Assembly: GCF_005938215.1 (NCBI RefSeq)
Contig: NZ_VCPD01000010.1
Span: forward strand, 24,024-88,023
Length of the DNA stretch: 64,000 bases
Direction of reading: 5' to 3'
From: Ruegeria sediminis
GTDB lineage: Bacteria; Pseudomonadota; Alphaproteobacteria; Rhodobacterales; Rhodobacteraceae
Below the pieces are notes generated by a model. That model saw nothing but the letters and a program-made list of their open reading frames with translations. It was not told the DNA's origin and searched no databases. A program made the position numbers and the translations under genes. Within the stretch, counting starts at the first letter, position 1, and every line of letters starts with the position of its first letter. Below are positions 17,178-27,638 of this stretch, one piece after another.

Positions 17178-18401
17178 ATGGACTACGAGCGATTTTTCAC
17201 CCAGAGCCTCGACGATCTGAGGGACGAGGGTAACTACCGCGTATTCATCGACCTGCAGCGCCGCTGCGGCGCCTTCCCGAACGCGCGCCAGACCGACGGC
17301 CAGACCCAGCGCGACGTGCGGATCTGGTGCTCGAACGACTATCTCGGCATGGGCCAGCACCGCTCGGTTCTGGCCGCCATGCATGACGCGCTCGACCGCT
17401 GCGGGGCAGGGGCCGGGGGCACCCGCAACATATCCGGCACCACTCACGATCACGTGCTGCTCGAGGCCGAACTGGCCGATCTGCACGGGAAAGAGGCCGC
17501 GCTCCTCTTCACTTCGGGATATGTCTCGAACTGGGCCGCCCTCGGCACCCTCGCCGCCAAGATCCCCGGGCTGATCGTGTTCTCGGACGCGCTCAACCAC
17601 GCCTCGATGATCGAGGGCATCCGCCACTCCCGCGCGCAGAAGGTGATCTGGAAGCACAACGACCTTGCGGATCTCGAGGCGAAACTGGCCGCCGCCGACG
17701 CGGACGCGCCCAAGATGATCGCCTTCGAATCGGTCTATTCCATGGATGGCGACATCGCCCCCATCAAGGAGATCTGCGATCTTGCCGACAAGTACGGCGC
17801 GATGACCTATCTCGACGAGGTTCACGCCGTCGGCCTCTACGGGCCCCGCGGCGGCGGCATCGCCGAGCGCGAAGGGCTGATGGACCGGCTGACGGTGATC
17901 GAAGGCACCCTGGGCAAGGCGTTCGGCGTGGTCGGCGGCTACATCGCCGCCTCGGCCGCGCTCTGCGATTTCGTGCGCAGCTTCGCCAGCGGCTTCATCT
18001 TCACCACCGCCCTGCCGCCGGCGATCGCCGCCGGGGCCGCCGCCTCGATCCGGCACCTCAAGGATTCGCAGAAGGAACGCGAGGCGCAGCAGGCGCGCGT
18101 GGCGCAGGTCCGCGCCCGGCTCGACGCCGTGGGCATCCCGCACCTGCCCAATCCCAGCCACATCATCCCGGTGATGGTGGGCGACCCGGTCAAGTGCAAG
18201 TTCATCTCGGACACGCTGCTCGAAGAGTTCGGCATCTACATCCAGCCGATCAACTACCCCACCGTGCCCAAGGGAACCGAGCGGTTGCGGATCACCCCGT
18301 CGCCGGTTCACACCGACGCCGATGTCGACCACCTGGTCGGCGCGCTGTCGGCCCTGTGGAAACGCTGCCAGATCGCCCGGATGCCCGTCGCGGCACAGTA
18401 G
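17178..18401 (+). CDS. hemA: 5-aminolevulinate synthase HemA (C4 pathway)
   Basis: 407 aa, PLP-dependent alpha-oxoamine synthase of full length for ALA synthase. Motifs are '[11 protein letters not shown]', '[17 protein letters not shown]', '[10 protein letters not shown]', and the PLP-lysine region '[16 protein letters not shown]'. It condenses glycine and succinyl-CoA to 5-aminolevulinate, the first step of tetrapyrrole synthesis, in the cytosol. Its location between nor and nos with a Dnr box suggests induction when haem c and d1 are needed for denitrification. It may be a second, condition-specific ALA synthase; whether another hemA exists elsewhere cannot be seen here. Confidence 0.96.
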   Translation: MDYERFFTQSLDDLRDEGNYRVFIDLQRRCGAFPNARQTDGQTQRDVRIWCSNDYLGMGQHRSVLAAMHDALDRCGAGAGGTRNISGTTHDHVLLEAELADLHGKEAALLFTSGYVSNWAALGTLAAKIPGLIVFSDALNHASMIEGIRHSRAQKVIWKHNDLADLEAKLAAADADAPKMIAFESVYSMDGDIAPIKEICDLADKYGAMTYLDEVHAVGLYGPRGGGIAEREGLMDRLTVIEGTLGKAFGVVGGYIAASAALCDFVRSFASGFIFTTALPPAIAAGAAASIRHLKDSQKEREAQQARVAQVRARLDAVGIPHLPNPSHIIPVMVGDPVKCKFISDTLLEEFGIYIQPINYPTVPKGTERLRITPSPVHTDADVDHLVGALSALWKRCQIARMPVAAQ

Positions 18402-18426
18402 CCGCGCGCGTCACGCAAGACCCCCT

Positions 18427-18472
18427 GAGCCCGTTGCGCGAGCCATGCCCGCCGACGGGCTCGTCGGTTTTT
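18427..18472 (+). terminator. probable terminator after hemA
   Basis: GAGCCCGT (18427-18434) pairs with ACGGGCTC (18455-18462), followed within a few bases by GGTTTTT. It lies 26 bp after the hemA stop and separates hemA from the nos promoter. Confidence 0.55.
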
Positions 18473-18619
18473 CCGGTTCGGATCGTGCGGAATCGGAGTG
18501 TCTGTCCGGGCATTTCGACTGCCGCTGCGTAAGTCTCTCACCGCGTGACAAAAAGTCTCAAAATGGGACTTCACGCACGCTTTGATCCGGCGCATAGTGG
18601 CGAAAACTTTGTCGCCAAC

Positions 18620-18633
18620 CTGATATAAGTCAA
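18620..18633. promoter_or_regulatory. FNR/Dnr-like box upstream of the nos operon
   Basis: CTGATATAAGTCAA: CTGAT-N4-GTCAA, 59 bp upstream of the first gene of the nos cluster (DUF2946-like). It is the most degenerate of the six boxes. Confidence 0.65.
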
Positions 18634-18691
18634 GTTTTGTCGCGCGGCCAAGGTCTAGGACTCACATCAAGTTTCCCGAGTCGGAGTCTCC

Positions 18692-19153
18692 ATGCTGTCC
18701 CACCGCCCGCATCCAAAGTCTTTCGCCCGCGCCCACCGCGCGCTGGCGGGGCTTGCGGGTATCCTCCTGTTGCTGCTGCAACTGCTTTCCCCGGCGCTGG
18801 CGAGCGCGGACGAGGGCGTGTGGATGGAGATCTGCTCGGAGGCAGGGGCGGTGTATGTCCAGGTCGACCTCCAAGAAGACGCCGGCGACACCGCGCCCTG
18901 CCCGGAATGCGCAAGCTGCGTGCTGTGCGCGGTGACCGGTGTAGGACCCGCGCCGGATCTGCCGGAAACGGCCCGTCCGGACCATGTACAATCCGAAATC
19001 TTCCCCTCGCGGAATGTGTACAAACCCTACAATCCGGCCCAGTTCTGGCCGGACAACCGCGGCCCCCCCGCCGCGCCCGAAACAGAATCCGAACGCGCCC
19101 GGCGCGCGTCCATGGCGACAATCCAAAGATCAGGAGGTGCGCTGTGGTCGTGA
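18692..19153 (+). CDS. DUF2946-like cysteine-rich secreted protein ahead of nosR
   Basis: 153 aa. A positively charged start and hydrophobic segment ending near 'SPALASADE' (about residue 39) form a signal peptide. The mature part contains 'MEICSEAG' and a compact cysteine cluster 'CPECASCVLC', then a Pro-rich tail. This matches the DUF2946-type proteins found beside copper genes. A copper-handling role for NosZ assembly is plausible from the cysteines and the position as first gene of the nos unit, but unproven. The last codons overlap the nosR start. Confidence 0.7.
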   Translation: MLSHRPHPKSFARAHRALAGLAGILLLLLQLLSPALASADEGVWMEICSEAGAVYVQVDLQEDAGDTAPCPECASCVLCAVTGVGPAPDLPETARPDHVQSEIFPSRNVYKPYNPAQFWPDNRGPPAAPETESERARRASMATIQRSGGALWS

Positions 19154-21321
19154 AGCGCGCAATCCAAACCCTGCTGGCCCCCCTGCTGTTCTGCCTGATG
19201 GCATTGAGTGCGCAGGCCGACACCCTCGCCAGCTTCCTCCCTGAAATCGAGCCCTCTGAACTCGCCCCCGGCGCCGACGCCTTCGGCCCGATCCGCGAGG
19301 ACGTCAAGGTCGCCCCTGTCCTGAAGGGCGGCGAGACCGTGGCCTGGGCCTTCCTGACATCGGACTTCGTCGGCACCACCGGCTATTCCGGCAAGCCGAT
19401 CCACGTGGTCGCGGCCATTGACTCCGACGCGGTCCTGACCGGAGTCAAGCTGGTCGATCACTCGGAACCCATCGTTCTGATCGGCATCCCGAACTCGAAA
19501 ATGGTAGCTTTGACAGAGGGTTACGCAGGTCTTGACCTCAAGCGCGAGGCCGAGACCGGCGGCGAGGGACATGACCTCGACATCATCTCGGGCGCCACCG
19601 TGACGATCATGGTGATCGACGACAGCCTGGTGCGCGGCGGCCTCAAGGTGGCCCGCGCGCTGGGGCTGGGCGGCCTGTCGCAGGTTCAGCGCGAGGGGCC
19701 GGAGCGCGAGATCGACATGTCGCAGGACGCCACCTACGACTGGGCGACGCTGTCCGGCGACGGATCGATCCGGCGGATGACGCTGGACGTGGGCCAGGTC
19801 AACGCGGCCTTCGAAGCCACCGGCGACCAGCGCGCCGCCGCCCGCCCCGAACCGGGCCAGCCCGACGACACCTTCATCGACATGCACCTGGCGCTGGTCT
19901 CGGTGCCGTCGATCGGCAAATCCCTGCTGGGCGAAGCGGAGTACAACAACCTGACCAAATGGCTGGAAGAGGGCGAACAGGCCATCCTGGTATTGGGCCG
20001 CGGCGCCTATAGTTACAAGGGTTCGGGCTATGTCCGAGGCGGCATCTTCGACCGCATCCAGCTGATCCAGGGCGACCGGTCGGTGCGGTTCTTCGACCGC
20101 CAGCAGCGGCGCATCGGCAAGGTCGCCGCGGCCGGCGCGCCGACCTTCACCGAACTGGACATCTTCAAGGTCCCCGCCGACGCCGAATTCGACCCGGCAG
20201 CGCCCTTCCGCCTGCAACTGCTGGTGCAGCGGGCCGTGGGCGCCGTGGAAAAATCCTTCCTCACCTTCGACCTCGGCTACCGGCTGCCCGAGCAGTACCT
20301 GCTGCCCGTCGCCGCCCCGGCGGTGGTCGACGACGCCGGCGGCGAGGCCGCCGCGAAGGCCGCCCTGTGGCAGCGGATCTGGCGCGACCGGAAGGTCGAG
20401 ATCGCGGTCCTCGGCACGATGCTGCTGGTGCTGACCGGAACCTTCTTCTTCCAGTTCCAGGCGACGGCCAATGCGCGTGTCTTCTACTGGTTCCGCATCG
20501 GCTATCTGACGGCCACGCTGTTCTTCATCGGCTGGTACGCCAACGCGCAGCTTTCGGTGGTCAACCTGATGGCGCTGGCGGGGTCGCTGCGCTCGGGCTT
20601 CACCTGGGACGCCTTCCTGCTCGATCCGCTGGTCTTCATCCAGTGGTTCGCGGTGGCTGCGGCGCTGATCTTCTGGGGCCGCGGCGCCTATTGCGGCTGG
20701 CTCTGCCCGTTCGGCGCGCTGCAGGAACTGACCAACAAGATCGCGCGCGCCCTGAAAGTCCCGCAATGGACGCTGCCCTGGGGGCTGAACGAACGCCTCT
20801 GGCCGCTGAAGTACATGATTTTCCTTGGTCTTTTCGGCCTGTCCATCGTCTCGATCCCGCTGGCCGAGAAATTCGCCGAGGTCGAGCCGTTCAAGACCGC
20901 GATCATCCTCAAGTTCGTGCGGGAATGGCCCTTCGTGGTCTTCGCCGTGGGCCTGCTGGTGATCGGTCTGTTCATCGAGCGGTTTTACTGCCGCTACCTC
21001 TGCCCGCTGGGCGCGGCGCTGGCGATTCCCGCACGGGTCCGCATGTTCGACTGGCTGCGGCGCTACAAGGATTGCGGCAACCCGTGCCAGACCTGCGCCA
21101 ACGAATGCCCGGTCCAAGCGATCCACCCCTCCGGAGAGATCAACCCCAATGAATGCGTCACCTGCCTGCACTGTCAGGTGCTGTATCAGTCCGAGAGCAA
21201 ATGCCCCGTCGTCATCCGCCAGCTGAAACGGCGGGCCAAGACCGGGTCAGTCAACCTCAAGACCCCTCTCGGACAACCACCGGCGAACCATCCGAACGCC
21301 AAACCGCAAACCGTTTCCTGA
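19144..21321 (+). CDS. nosR: NosR, flavoprotein / iron-sulphur membrane regulator of N2O reductase
   Basis: 725 aa. A signal/anchor at about residues 5-25 precedes a periplasmic FMN-binding domain with the covalent flavinylation motif 'DIISGATVT' (T152 the likely attachment). The middle is a polytopic membrane domain with two NapH/CcoG-like CXXXCP motifs, '[10 protein letters not shown]' and '[11 protein letters not shown]'. The C-terminus holds ferredoxin-like cysteines '[13 protein letters not shown]' and 'CVTCLHC'. NosR supports nosZ expression and electron supply to N2O reductase. The start is a GTG at 19144 with AGGAGGT 5 nt upstream; no ATG gives the same signal peptide. Confidence 0.95.
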   Translation: MVVKRAIQTLLAPLLFCLMALSAQADTLASFLPEIEPSELAPGADAFGPIREDVKVAPVLKGGETVAWAFLTSDFVGTTGYSGKPIHVVAAIDSDAVLTGVKLVDHSEPIVLIGIPNSKMVALTEGYAGLDLKREAETGGEGHDLDIISGATVTIMVIDDSLVRGGLKVARALGLGGLSQVQREGPEREIDMSQDATYDWATLSGDGSIRRMTLDVGQVNAAFEATGDQRAAARPEPGQPDDTFIDMHLALVSVPSIGKSLLGEAEYNNLTKWLEEGEQAILVLGRGAYSYKGSGYVRGGIFDRIQLIQGDRSVRFFDRQQRRIGKVAAAGAPTFTELDIFKVPADAEFDPAAPFRLQLLVQRAVGAVEKSFLTFDLGYRLPEQYLLPVAAPAVVDDAGGEAAAKAALWQRIWRDRKVEIAVLGTMLLVLTGTFFFQFQATANARVFYWFRIGYLTATLFFIGWYANAQLSVVNLMALAGSLRSGFTWDAFLLDPLVFIQWFAVAAALIFWGRGAYCGWLCPFGALQELTNKIARALKVPQWTLPWGLNERLWPLKYMIFLGLFGLSIVSIPLAEKFAEVEPFKTAIILKFVREWPFVVFAVGLLVIGLFIERFYCRYLCPLGAALAIPARVRMFDWLRRYKDCGNPCQTCANECPVQAIHPSGEINPNECVTCLHCQVLYQSESKCPVVIRQLKRRAKTGSVNLKTPLGQPPANHPNAKPQTVS

Positions 21322-21335
21322 AAGGAGGAACGACC

Positions 21336-23243
21336 ATGTCGGACCACGAAAACAAACTGAACGTCACCCGCCGCGGCCTGCTGGGCGCGACAGCGACCGG
21401 CGCGGTACTCGCCGGGACCGGTCTGGGCTCGACCCTGATGACGGCCCGCCAGGCCAGCGCCGCCGCAAAGGTCAACCTGGAACCGGGCGAACTGGACGAG
21501 TACTACGGCTTCTGGTCCTCGGGCCAGACCGGCGAGTTGCGCATCATGGGCTTCCCGTCCATGCGCGAGCTGATGCGGGTGCCGGTGTTCAACCGCTGCT
21601 CGGCCACCGGCTGGGGCCAGACCAACGAGTCGCTGAAGATCCTGACCGAGGGCCTGACCGAAGAAACCAAGGCCTTCCTCGCCAAGCAGGGCAAGAAGAC
21701 CTACGACAACGGCGACCTGCACCACCCGCACATGTCTTTCACGGACGGCACCTATGACGGTCGCTACCTGTTCATGAACGACAAGGCCAACACCCGCGTC
21801 GCCCGTGTGCGCTGCGACGTGATGAAGTGCGACAAGATCATCGAGATCCCGAACGCGCACGACATCCACGGCATGCGGCCGCAGAAATACCCGCGCACCG
21901 GCTATGTCTTCGCCAATGGCGAGCATGAGGGGCCGCTGGTCAATGACGGTACTATTCTCGACAAGCCCGAAGAATACGTGAACATCTTCACCGCAATCGA
22001 CGGCGACACGATGGAGATCGCCTGGCAGGTGATCGTGTCGGGCAACCTCGACAACACCGACTGCGACTATCAGGGCAACTATGCCTTCTCGACCTCGTAC
22101 AACTCGGAAATGGGCATGAACCTGGCCGAGATGACCGAGAACGAGCTGGACCACGTCGTCATCTTCAACCTCAAGGAAATCGAGGCGGGCATCGAAGCCG
22201 GCGACTACCAGGAGCTGAACGGCGTCAAGGTGATCGACGGGCGCAAGGGACAGAACAAGAAGTATACCCGGTACGTCCCGATCCCGAACTCGCCGCACGG
22301 CATCAACACGGCGCCCGACGGCAAGCACGTCTGCATCAACGGCAAGCTGTCGCCCACCGTGTCGATCATGGACGTGACCAAGCTCGACGCCCTGTTCGAA
22401 AGCGACGCGGATCCGCGGTCGTGCATCGTGGGCGAACCGCAGCTGGGTCTCGGCCCGCTTCACACCGCCTATGACGGCCAGGGCAACGCGTTCACCACGC
22501 TGTTCCTGGACAGCCAGGTCGTGAAGTGGAACATCGAGAAGGCGATCAAGGCCTATGCCGGCGAGGATGTGGATCCGATCATCTCCAAGGTCGACGTCCA
22601 TTATCAGCCCGGCCACAACTCGACCTCGATGGGCGAAACCAAGGAGGCCGACGGCAAGTGGCTGATCTCGATGAACAAGTTCTCGAAAGACCGGTTCATC
22701 AATACCGGACCGCTCAAGCCCGAGAACGAGCAGCTGATCGACATCTCGACCGACGAGATGAAGGTGGTGCACGACGGGCCGACCTTTGCCGAGCCGCATG
22801 ACTCGATCATCGTGCGCCGCGACATCGTCAACCCGGTCAACGTCTGGGATCGCAACGACCCGACCTGGGAAGATGCCCGCAAGCAGGCCGAGGCCGATGG
22901 CGTCGATCTGGACTGGGGTCATGAAGAGGTGATCCGCGACGGCAACAAGGTGCGGGTCTACATGTCCTCGGTGGCGCCGGAATTCTCGATGGAGAAGTTC
23001 ACGGTCAAGCAAGGCGACGAAGTCACGCTCTATGTGACCAACATGGATGACGTTGACGACGTGACCCACGGGATCACGATCTCGAACTACGGCATCGCGA
23101 TGGAGATCGGGCCGCAGGCCACCGCCTCGGTGACCTTCACCGCTGACCGTCCGGGCGTGCACTGGTACTATTGCCAGTGGTTCTGCCACGCGCTCCACAT
23201 GGAGATGCGCGGCCGGATGTTCGTGGAACCGCAGGGAGCATAA
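21336..23243 (+). CDS. nosZ: nitrous-oxide reductase NosZ (clade I, Tat-exported)
   Basis: 635 aa. A twin-arginine signal '[12 protein letters not shown]' at residues 11-22 is typical of clade I enzymes. The N-terminal seven-bladed propeller carries the CuZ histidines (H129, H130 and H132 in 'DLHHPHMSF'). The C-terminal cupredoxin has the CuA site C613-X3-C617, H621 and M624. It reduces N2O to N2 in the periplasm. AAAGGAGG precedes the ATG at 21336, 14 bp after nosR. Confidence 0.99.
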   Translation: MSDHENKLNVTRRGLLGATATGAVLAGTGLGSTLMTARQASAAAKVNLEPGELDEYYGFWSSGQTGELRIMGFPSMRELMRVPVFNRCSATGWGQTNESLKILTEGLTEETKAFLAKQGKKTYDNGDLHHPHMSFTDGTYDGRYLFMNDKANTRVARVRCDVMKCDKIIEIPNAHDIHGMRPQKYPRTGYVFANGEHEGPLVNDGTILDKPEEYVNIFTAIDGDTMEIAWQVIVSGNLDNTDCDYQGNYAFSTSYNSEMGMNLAEMTENELDHVVIFNLKEIEAGIEAGDYQELNGVKVIDGRKGQNKKYTRYVPIPNSPHGINTAPDGKHVCINGKLSPTVSIMDVTKLDALFESDADPRSCIVGEPQLGLGPLHTAYDGQGNAFTTLFLDSQVVKWNIEKAIKAYAGEDVDPIISKVDVHYQPGHNSTSMGETKEADGKWLISMNKFSKDRFINTGPLKPENEQLIDISTDEMKVVHDGPTFAEPHDSIIVRRDIVNPVNVWDRNDPTWEDARKQAEADGVDLDWGHEEVIRDGNKVRVYMSSVAPEFSMEKFTVKQGDEVTLYVTNMDDVDDVTHGITISNYGIAMEIGPQATASVTFTADRPGVHWYYCQWFCHALHMEMRGRMFVEPQGA

Positions 23244-23246
23244 CCC

Positions 23247-24503
23247 ATGCGCTGGCCCCTGCTCTTGACGCTCCTGCTCGGCACGCCCGTCTGGGCGGCG
23301 GATTGGGACGTGCCCAACCGGGCAGGGGCCATTGCCGAAACACTGGCGCAGGCGGAAGAGGGCGACACCCTCCGCCTGTCGCCCGGTATCTACACCGAAA
23401 CCCTGGTTCTGGACCGTCCAGTCACAATCGACGGGCAGGGACATGCCACGATCGACGGACAGGGCGCAGGCAGCGTCATCACCGTCATCGGCCCGGGCGT
23501 CACCGTGCGCGGGCTGACGGTAATCGGATCGGGTTCGGACCATGAAGAGATCGACAGCGGCATCAAACTGACCAAGACCGCGCGAGCGCCGCAGATCATC
23601 GACAACGTCCTGATCGGCAATCTTTATGGCGTGGACATCCACGGCGCCCGGAACAGCCTGGTGAAAGGCAACCGGATCGAAGGCCGCCAGGATCACCGCA
23701 TGAACGCGCGCGGCAACGGCGTCTATGTCTGGAACGCCCCCGGCGCGGTGGTCGACGGCAACGACATCCAGTTTGGTCGCGACGGGATCTTCGTGAACTC
23801 TTCGAAGAAGAACGTGTTCAAGAACAACCTGTTCCGCGATCTGCGCTTTGCCGTTCACTACATGTATGCCGACAATTCCGAGGTCTCGGGCAATGTCTCG
23901 ATCGGCAACGATCTGGGTTATGCGGTGATGTTCACCAAGCGGGTGAAGGTCACCGACAACGTCTCGATCGACGACCGCGAACACGGCGTCATGCTGAACT
24001 ATGCCAACCACAGCGTGATCTCGGGCAACGTGGTGAAGGGCGCAAAGGAAAAATGCACCTTCCTCTACAATGCCAACAAGAACGAATTCACCGGCAACTG
24101 GTTCGAGGGATGCGGCATCGGCATCCATTTCACCGCCGGCTCCGAGGGCAACCGCATCGTCGGCAATGCCTTCATCGGCAACCGGACGCAGGTAAAATAC
24201 GTCTCGACCAAGTGGGTCGAATGGTCCGAGGATGGCCGCGGCAATCACTGGTCCGATTTCGCCGCCTATGACGTGGACGGCAACGGCATCGCCGACGCTC
24301 CCTATCGCCCCAACGACAGCATGGACCACGTGCTGTGGACCCAACCCGCAGCCAAACTTTTGCTCGGCTCCCCCGCCGTGCAACTGGTGCGCTGGTCGCA
24401 ATCGGCCTTTCCGGCGCTGCTGCCGGGCGGCGTGATCGACAGCAATCCACTGATGCAAGCCCCCAAACCCCCAGCAATGCAAAAGGTGCCTCATGACGGA
24501 TAA
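23247..24503 (+). CDS. nosD: NosD, periplasmic copper-site maturation protein
   Basis: 418 aa. Signal peptide 'MRWPLLLTLLLGTPVWAAD', then a right-handed parallel beta-helix made of CASH-type repeats ('GNDLGYAVMFTKRVKVTDNVS', 'ISGNVVKGAKEKCTF'). NosD works with the NosFY ABC transporter in building the CuZ [4Cu:2S] centre of NosZ. It starts 3 bp after nosZ and overlaps nosF by 11 bp. Confidence 0.96.
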   Translation: MRWPLLLTLLLGTPVWAADWDVPNRAGAIAETLAQAEEGDTLRLSPGIYTETLVLDRPVTIDGQGHATIDGQGAGSVITVIGPGVTVRGLTVIGSGSDHEEIDSGIKLTKTARAPQIIDNVLIGNLYGVDIHGARNSLVKGNRIEGRQDHRMNARGNGVYVWNAPGAVVDGNDIQFGRDGIFVNSSKKNVFKNNLFRDLRFAVHYMYADNSEVSGNVSIGNDLGYAVMFTKRVKVTDNVSIDDREHGVMLNYANHSVISGNVVKGAKEKCTFLYNANKNEFTGNWFEGCGIGIHFTAGSEGNRIVGNAFIGNRTQVKYVSTKWVEWSEDGRGNHWSDFAAYDVDGNGIADAPYRPNDSMDHVLWTQPAAKLLLGSPAVQLVRWSQSAFPALLPGGVIDSNPLMQAPKPPAMQKVPHDG

Positions 24504-25386
24504 GGCCCTGACCATCCGACACGTCTGCAAGGACCGTGGCAAGACCCGCGTCCTCAGCGATATCGACCTGACCCTTGCCCCCGGCGAGCGCGTGGCGCTT
24601 CTGGGCCACAACGGCGCGGGCAAGTCGACCCTCATCAAATCCATCCTCGGGCTGATCCCAGTCGAAAGCGGGACGATCCGCGTGGGCGACGCCGTTCCCG
24701 GCAGCGCCTCGGCCCGGCGCGACACCGCCTATCTGCCCGAAGCCGTTTCGTTCCATCCGGCCCTGACCGGGCGCGAGCAGTTGACCCTGTTCGCGCGCCT
24801 CTCCGGCGAAAGGGCCGACGTGCCCGCCCTGCTTGACCGGGTGGGCCTGAGCGATGCGCTCGACCGCCGCATCGGCACTTATTCCAAAGGTATGCGGCAG
24901 CGCCTCGGCCTGGCGCAGGTTCTGCTGGGCCGGCCCAAGGTCGCGCTGCTGGACGAACCGACCAGCGGGTTGGACCCGATCTCGAGGCAGGATCTCTACG
25001 CCATCATCGACGAACTGGCGGGGCAGGGGACGGCGGTTCTGATCGCCAGCCATGCGCTGACCGAGGTCGAGGCCCGCACCGACCGAATCGCCATCCTGCG
25101 CAAGGGGGTGAAGGTGGCCGACGACACGCTGGCCAACCTGTCGGAACTGGCCGGCCTGCCGATCAAGCTGCGGGTGCGCGCCAGCGAAAACGCTGACGCT
25201 CTGGCCGCCGAGCTGGGCGGCAGCCGCGTCAACGGCGCTTCGGTCGAACTGCTCTGCTCGCCTGCCGACAAGATGGAGGCGCTGCGCCGCATCGCCGCCA
25301 TGGGCGAGGCGGTGGCCGACGTCGAAATGGCGCCGCCGAAACTTGAGGATCTCTACCGCCACTATGCACGGGAGGCGCTGCAATGA
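24493..25386 (+). CDS. nosF: NosF, ABC transporter ATPase for CuZ assembly
   Basis: 297 aa. Walker A 'LGHNGAGKSTLIKS', signature 'YSKGMRQRLGLAQ', Walker B 'VALLDEPTSGLDP' and the switch His in 'LIASHALTE'. Energises NosY on the cytoplasmic face, probably moving a sulphur species for the CuZ site. It overlaps both neighbours (nosD by 11 bp, nosY by 4 bp). Confidence 0.97.
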   Translation: MTDKALTIRHVCKDRGKTRVLSDIDLTLAPGERVALLGHNGAGKSTLIKSILGLIPVESGTIRVGDAVPGSASARRDTAYLPEAVSFHPALTGREQLTLFARLSGERADVPALLDRVGLSDALDRRIGTYSKGMRQRLGLAQVLLGRPKVALLDEPTSGLDPISRQDLYAIIDELAGQGTAVLIASHALTEVEARTDRIAILRKGVKVADDTLANLSELAGLPIKLRVRASENADALAAELGGSRVNGASVELLCSPADKMEALRRIAAMGEAVADVEMAPPKLEDLYRHYAREALQ

Positions 25387-26204
25387 CCCGTTTCTTCGCC
25401 ATTACCCGCGCCGAAATGCTGATCCTGCGCCGCAACCGCTGGCTACTGGTGGCGACGCTCATCATGGTGCTGTTCGCCCTGGCGCTGACTTTTGCCGGCA
25501 GCGCACCCACCGGCACCCTGGGCGTGGACATGCTGACCGTGTCGGTCGCTTCGATGACCACGCTGTCGGTCTATCTTGCGCCGCTGCTGGCGCTGATGAT
25601 CTCTTTCGACGCCATCGCCGGTGACGTGGACAGGGGCAGCCTTGCGCTGCTGCTGTCCTATCCGGCGGGGCGCGGGGAAATCCTGCTGGGCAAGTTCACC
25701 GCCCATCTTGCCGCTCTCGCCTTCGCCATGACGGTGGGCTTCGGCACTGCGGGAGCGGTCGCCGCCTGGTTCGGCGGCGCGGGCCCCGAAAGCCTGACGG
25801 CGCTGGCGCGTCTCATCCTCACTTCCATCCTGCTGGGCGCCGTCTTTCTGGCGCTGGGATACCTGCTGTCCGCCCTGGCACGGGGCGCCACCGCGGCGGC
25901 AGGTCTGTCGGCCGGGCTCTGGCTCGTCTTTGTCGTTCTCTATGACCTGGGGCTTTTGGGGGCTGTGGTCATGGATCAGAGCGGCACCTTCACCCGATCC
26001 GTCTTTCCTTGGGTGATGGTGGCCAACCCGGCCGACGCATTCCGCTTGTGGAACATCGCCGCGACCGAAGGCGTCGCGATGGCGTCGGGCATGACCGGCG
26101 CGGCGCAGGCCCTGCCGGCCTGGGCAGCCCCCGCCTCGCTGTTGATCTGGCCGGTGCTGGGTTTCGTCCTCGCCCGCGCCGCATTCCGGAGGGTCGAACC
26201 ATGA
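25383..26204 (+). CDS. nosY: NosY, ABC transporter permease for CuZ assembly
   Basis: 273 aa, six hydrophobic segments of an ABC-2 type permease ('MTRFFAITRAEMLILRRNRW', 'DAIAGDVDRGSLALLLSYPAGRGEIL'). It forms the membrane part of NosDFY. Its start overlaps the nosF stop and its stop overlaps the nosL start (ATGA junctions). Confidence 0.96.
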   Translation: MTRFFAITRAEMLILRRNRWLLVATLIMVLFALALTFAGSAPTGTLGVDMLTVSVASMTTLSVYLAPLLALMISFDAIAGDVDRGSLALLLSYPAGRGEILLGKFTAHLAALAFAMTVGFGTAGAVAAWFGGAGPESLTALARLILTSILLGAVFLALGYLLSALARGATAAAGLSAGLWLVFVVLYDLGLLGAVVMDQSGTFTRSVFPWVMVANPADAFRLWNIAATEGVAMASGMTGAAQALPAWAAPASLLIWPVLGFVLARAAFRRVEP

Positions 26205-26719
26205 AACGCTTCGCCCTGATCGCGCTGGTGGCGCTGGCCGCCTGCAAGGAGGAACAGGCCGCGGCGCCGCCGCCGCCTGTCGACCTGACCGAAGCCGCGC
26301 TCAGCTATTTCTGCCAGATGAACGTTGCCGAACATGGCGGACCCAAGGGGCAGATCCACCTCGAAGGTCATCCCGCCCCGTTGTTCTTCGCCCAGGTGCG
26401 GGACATGCTGGCCTATCTCGCAAGCCCCGAACGCGACGCCGAGATCACCGCCATCTATGTCAGCGACATGGGCGCGGCCGCCAGTTGGCAGACGCCGGGG
26501 ATCTCGAACTGGGTTCTCGCCGACGGAGCGGTCTTTGTGGTCGGCGCGAATGTTGCCGGCGGCATGGGCGCGCCCGAAGTGGTGCCCTTCGCAGATCCCG
26601 AAGCGGCGCAGAGTTTCGTCACCCGATACGGCGGCGCGGTGCTGCCGCTGTCCGACATCCCCGACACCGAGGTTCTGGGCCCCGTCGATCTGGACCTCGC
26701 ATTGGAGACTCCGGCATGA
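26201..26719 (+). CDS. nosL: NosL, copper-binding lipoprotein chaperone
   Basis: 172 aa. A lipoprotein signal 'ALVALAAC' has the lipidated cysteine at residue 15. The mature domain begins with 'YFCQMNVAEHGGPKGQI', the conserved C-X-M plus H motif for Cu(I). NosL delivers copper to apo-NosZ at the outer leaflet. ATGA junctions lie on both sides, with nosY and nosX. Confidence 0.95.
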   Translation: MKRFALIALVALAACKEEQAAAPPPPVDLTEAALSYFCQMNVAEHGGPKGQIHLEGHPAPLFFAQVRDMLAYLASPERDAEITAIYVSDMGAAASWQTPGISNWVLADGAVFVVGANVAGGMGAPEVVPFADPEAAQSFVTRYGGAVLPLSDIPDTEVLGPVDLDLALETPA

Positions 26720-27618
26720 CTCAGCTTTCGCGCCGCCGCTTTCTGACCATCTCTGCCGCCTGCGCGGCGCTGCCCACGGGAGCCCTTGCGGCACCCGTTG
26801 CCCGGTGGCGCGGTACCGCAATGGGGGCAGGGGCAAGCCTGCGCCTTGAAGGACTGAACGAGGCGCAGGCCGCTCCCATCATCGCCGCGGTCGAGGCGGA
26901 ACTGGAACGGCTGGAGCTGATCTTCAGCCTCTATCGCCCCGCCTCGCAACTCAGCAGGCTGAACCGAGATGGGCGCCTGAACGATCCCGCGCCGGAACTG
27001 CTGGACGTGCTGAGCCTGTGTGCGTCGTTGCACGCCGCGACGGGCGGCGCCTTCGACCCCAGCGTGCAGCCGCTCTGGCTGGCGCTGGCAAGGGGCGACA
27101 CCGCGGACGAGGTCGCACGCGCCAAGGCGGCAGTAGGCTGGCACGGTGTCCGGGTCGTGACGGGCGCGGTCGTCCTGTCACAGCCCGGCCTGTCGGGCCT
27201 GACCCTCAACGGCATCGCGCAAGGGGCGGTGACGGACCGGATTTCCGGGCTGCTCAGGTCGCACGGCCTGACCGATGTTCTGGTCGACATGGGCGAGATC
27301 GCGGCGCTCGGCGGACATGCCGACGGCAGCGACTGGCGTGTCGGGCTGGCGGGTCCCGACGGGACCATGCGTCAGAGGATCACACTGCGCGACAGGGCCG
27401 TTGCAACCTCGGCGCCGGCGGCTACAGTGCTGGCCGAAGCGCAGGGACACATTCTCGACCCGCGCGGCGGCAACGCATTGCACCGGGCGGTGTCGGTTTC
27501 CGCCCCAAGTGCGGCTGTCGCGGACGGATTGTCGACTGCGCTATGTCTGGTACCAAAGAACCGGATCGGTTCTGTTCTGAGTCGGTTCCCGCGGTCCAAA
27601 CTGGAAATGCTGATTTAA
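26716..27618 (+). CDS. nosX: NosX, ApbE-family FMN transferase
   Basis: 300 aa with a Tat-type signal 'SRRRFLTISAA' and an ApbE domain ('GAFDPSVQPLW', 'LNGIAQGAVTDRI', 'VLVDMGEIAALGG'). It is a periplasmic flavin transferase that attaches FMN to the Thr of NosR. The target motif SGAT is present in NosR of this same operon. It is the last nos gene, with cytochrome c550 20 bp downstream. Confidence 0.95.
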   Translation: MTQLSRRRFLTISAACAALPTGALAAPVARWRGTAMGAGASLRLEGLNEAQAAPIIAAVEAELERLELIFSLYRPASQLSRLNRDGRLNDPAPELLDVLSLCASLHAATGGAFDPSVQPLWLALARGDTADEVARAKAAVGWHGVRVVTGAVVLSQPGLSGLTLNGIAQGAVTDRISGLLRSHGLTDVLVDMGEIAALGGHADGSDWRVGLAGPDGTMRQRITLRDRAVATSAPAATVLAEAQGHILDPRGGNALHRAVSVSAPSAAVADGLSTALCLVPKNRIGSVLSRFPRSKLEMLI

Positions 27619-27638
27619 AATACGGAAAGGAAGAAAAC

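Noticed and set aside
21186..24725. A very long open frame antisense to nosR-nosZ-nosD
   Set aside because: It covers genes with clear family motifs on the other strand, shows no domain of its own and is rich in His/Val/Asp from complementary codons, a GC-rich artefact.
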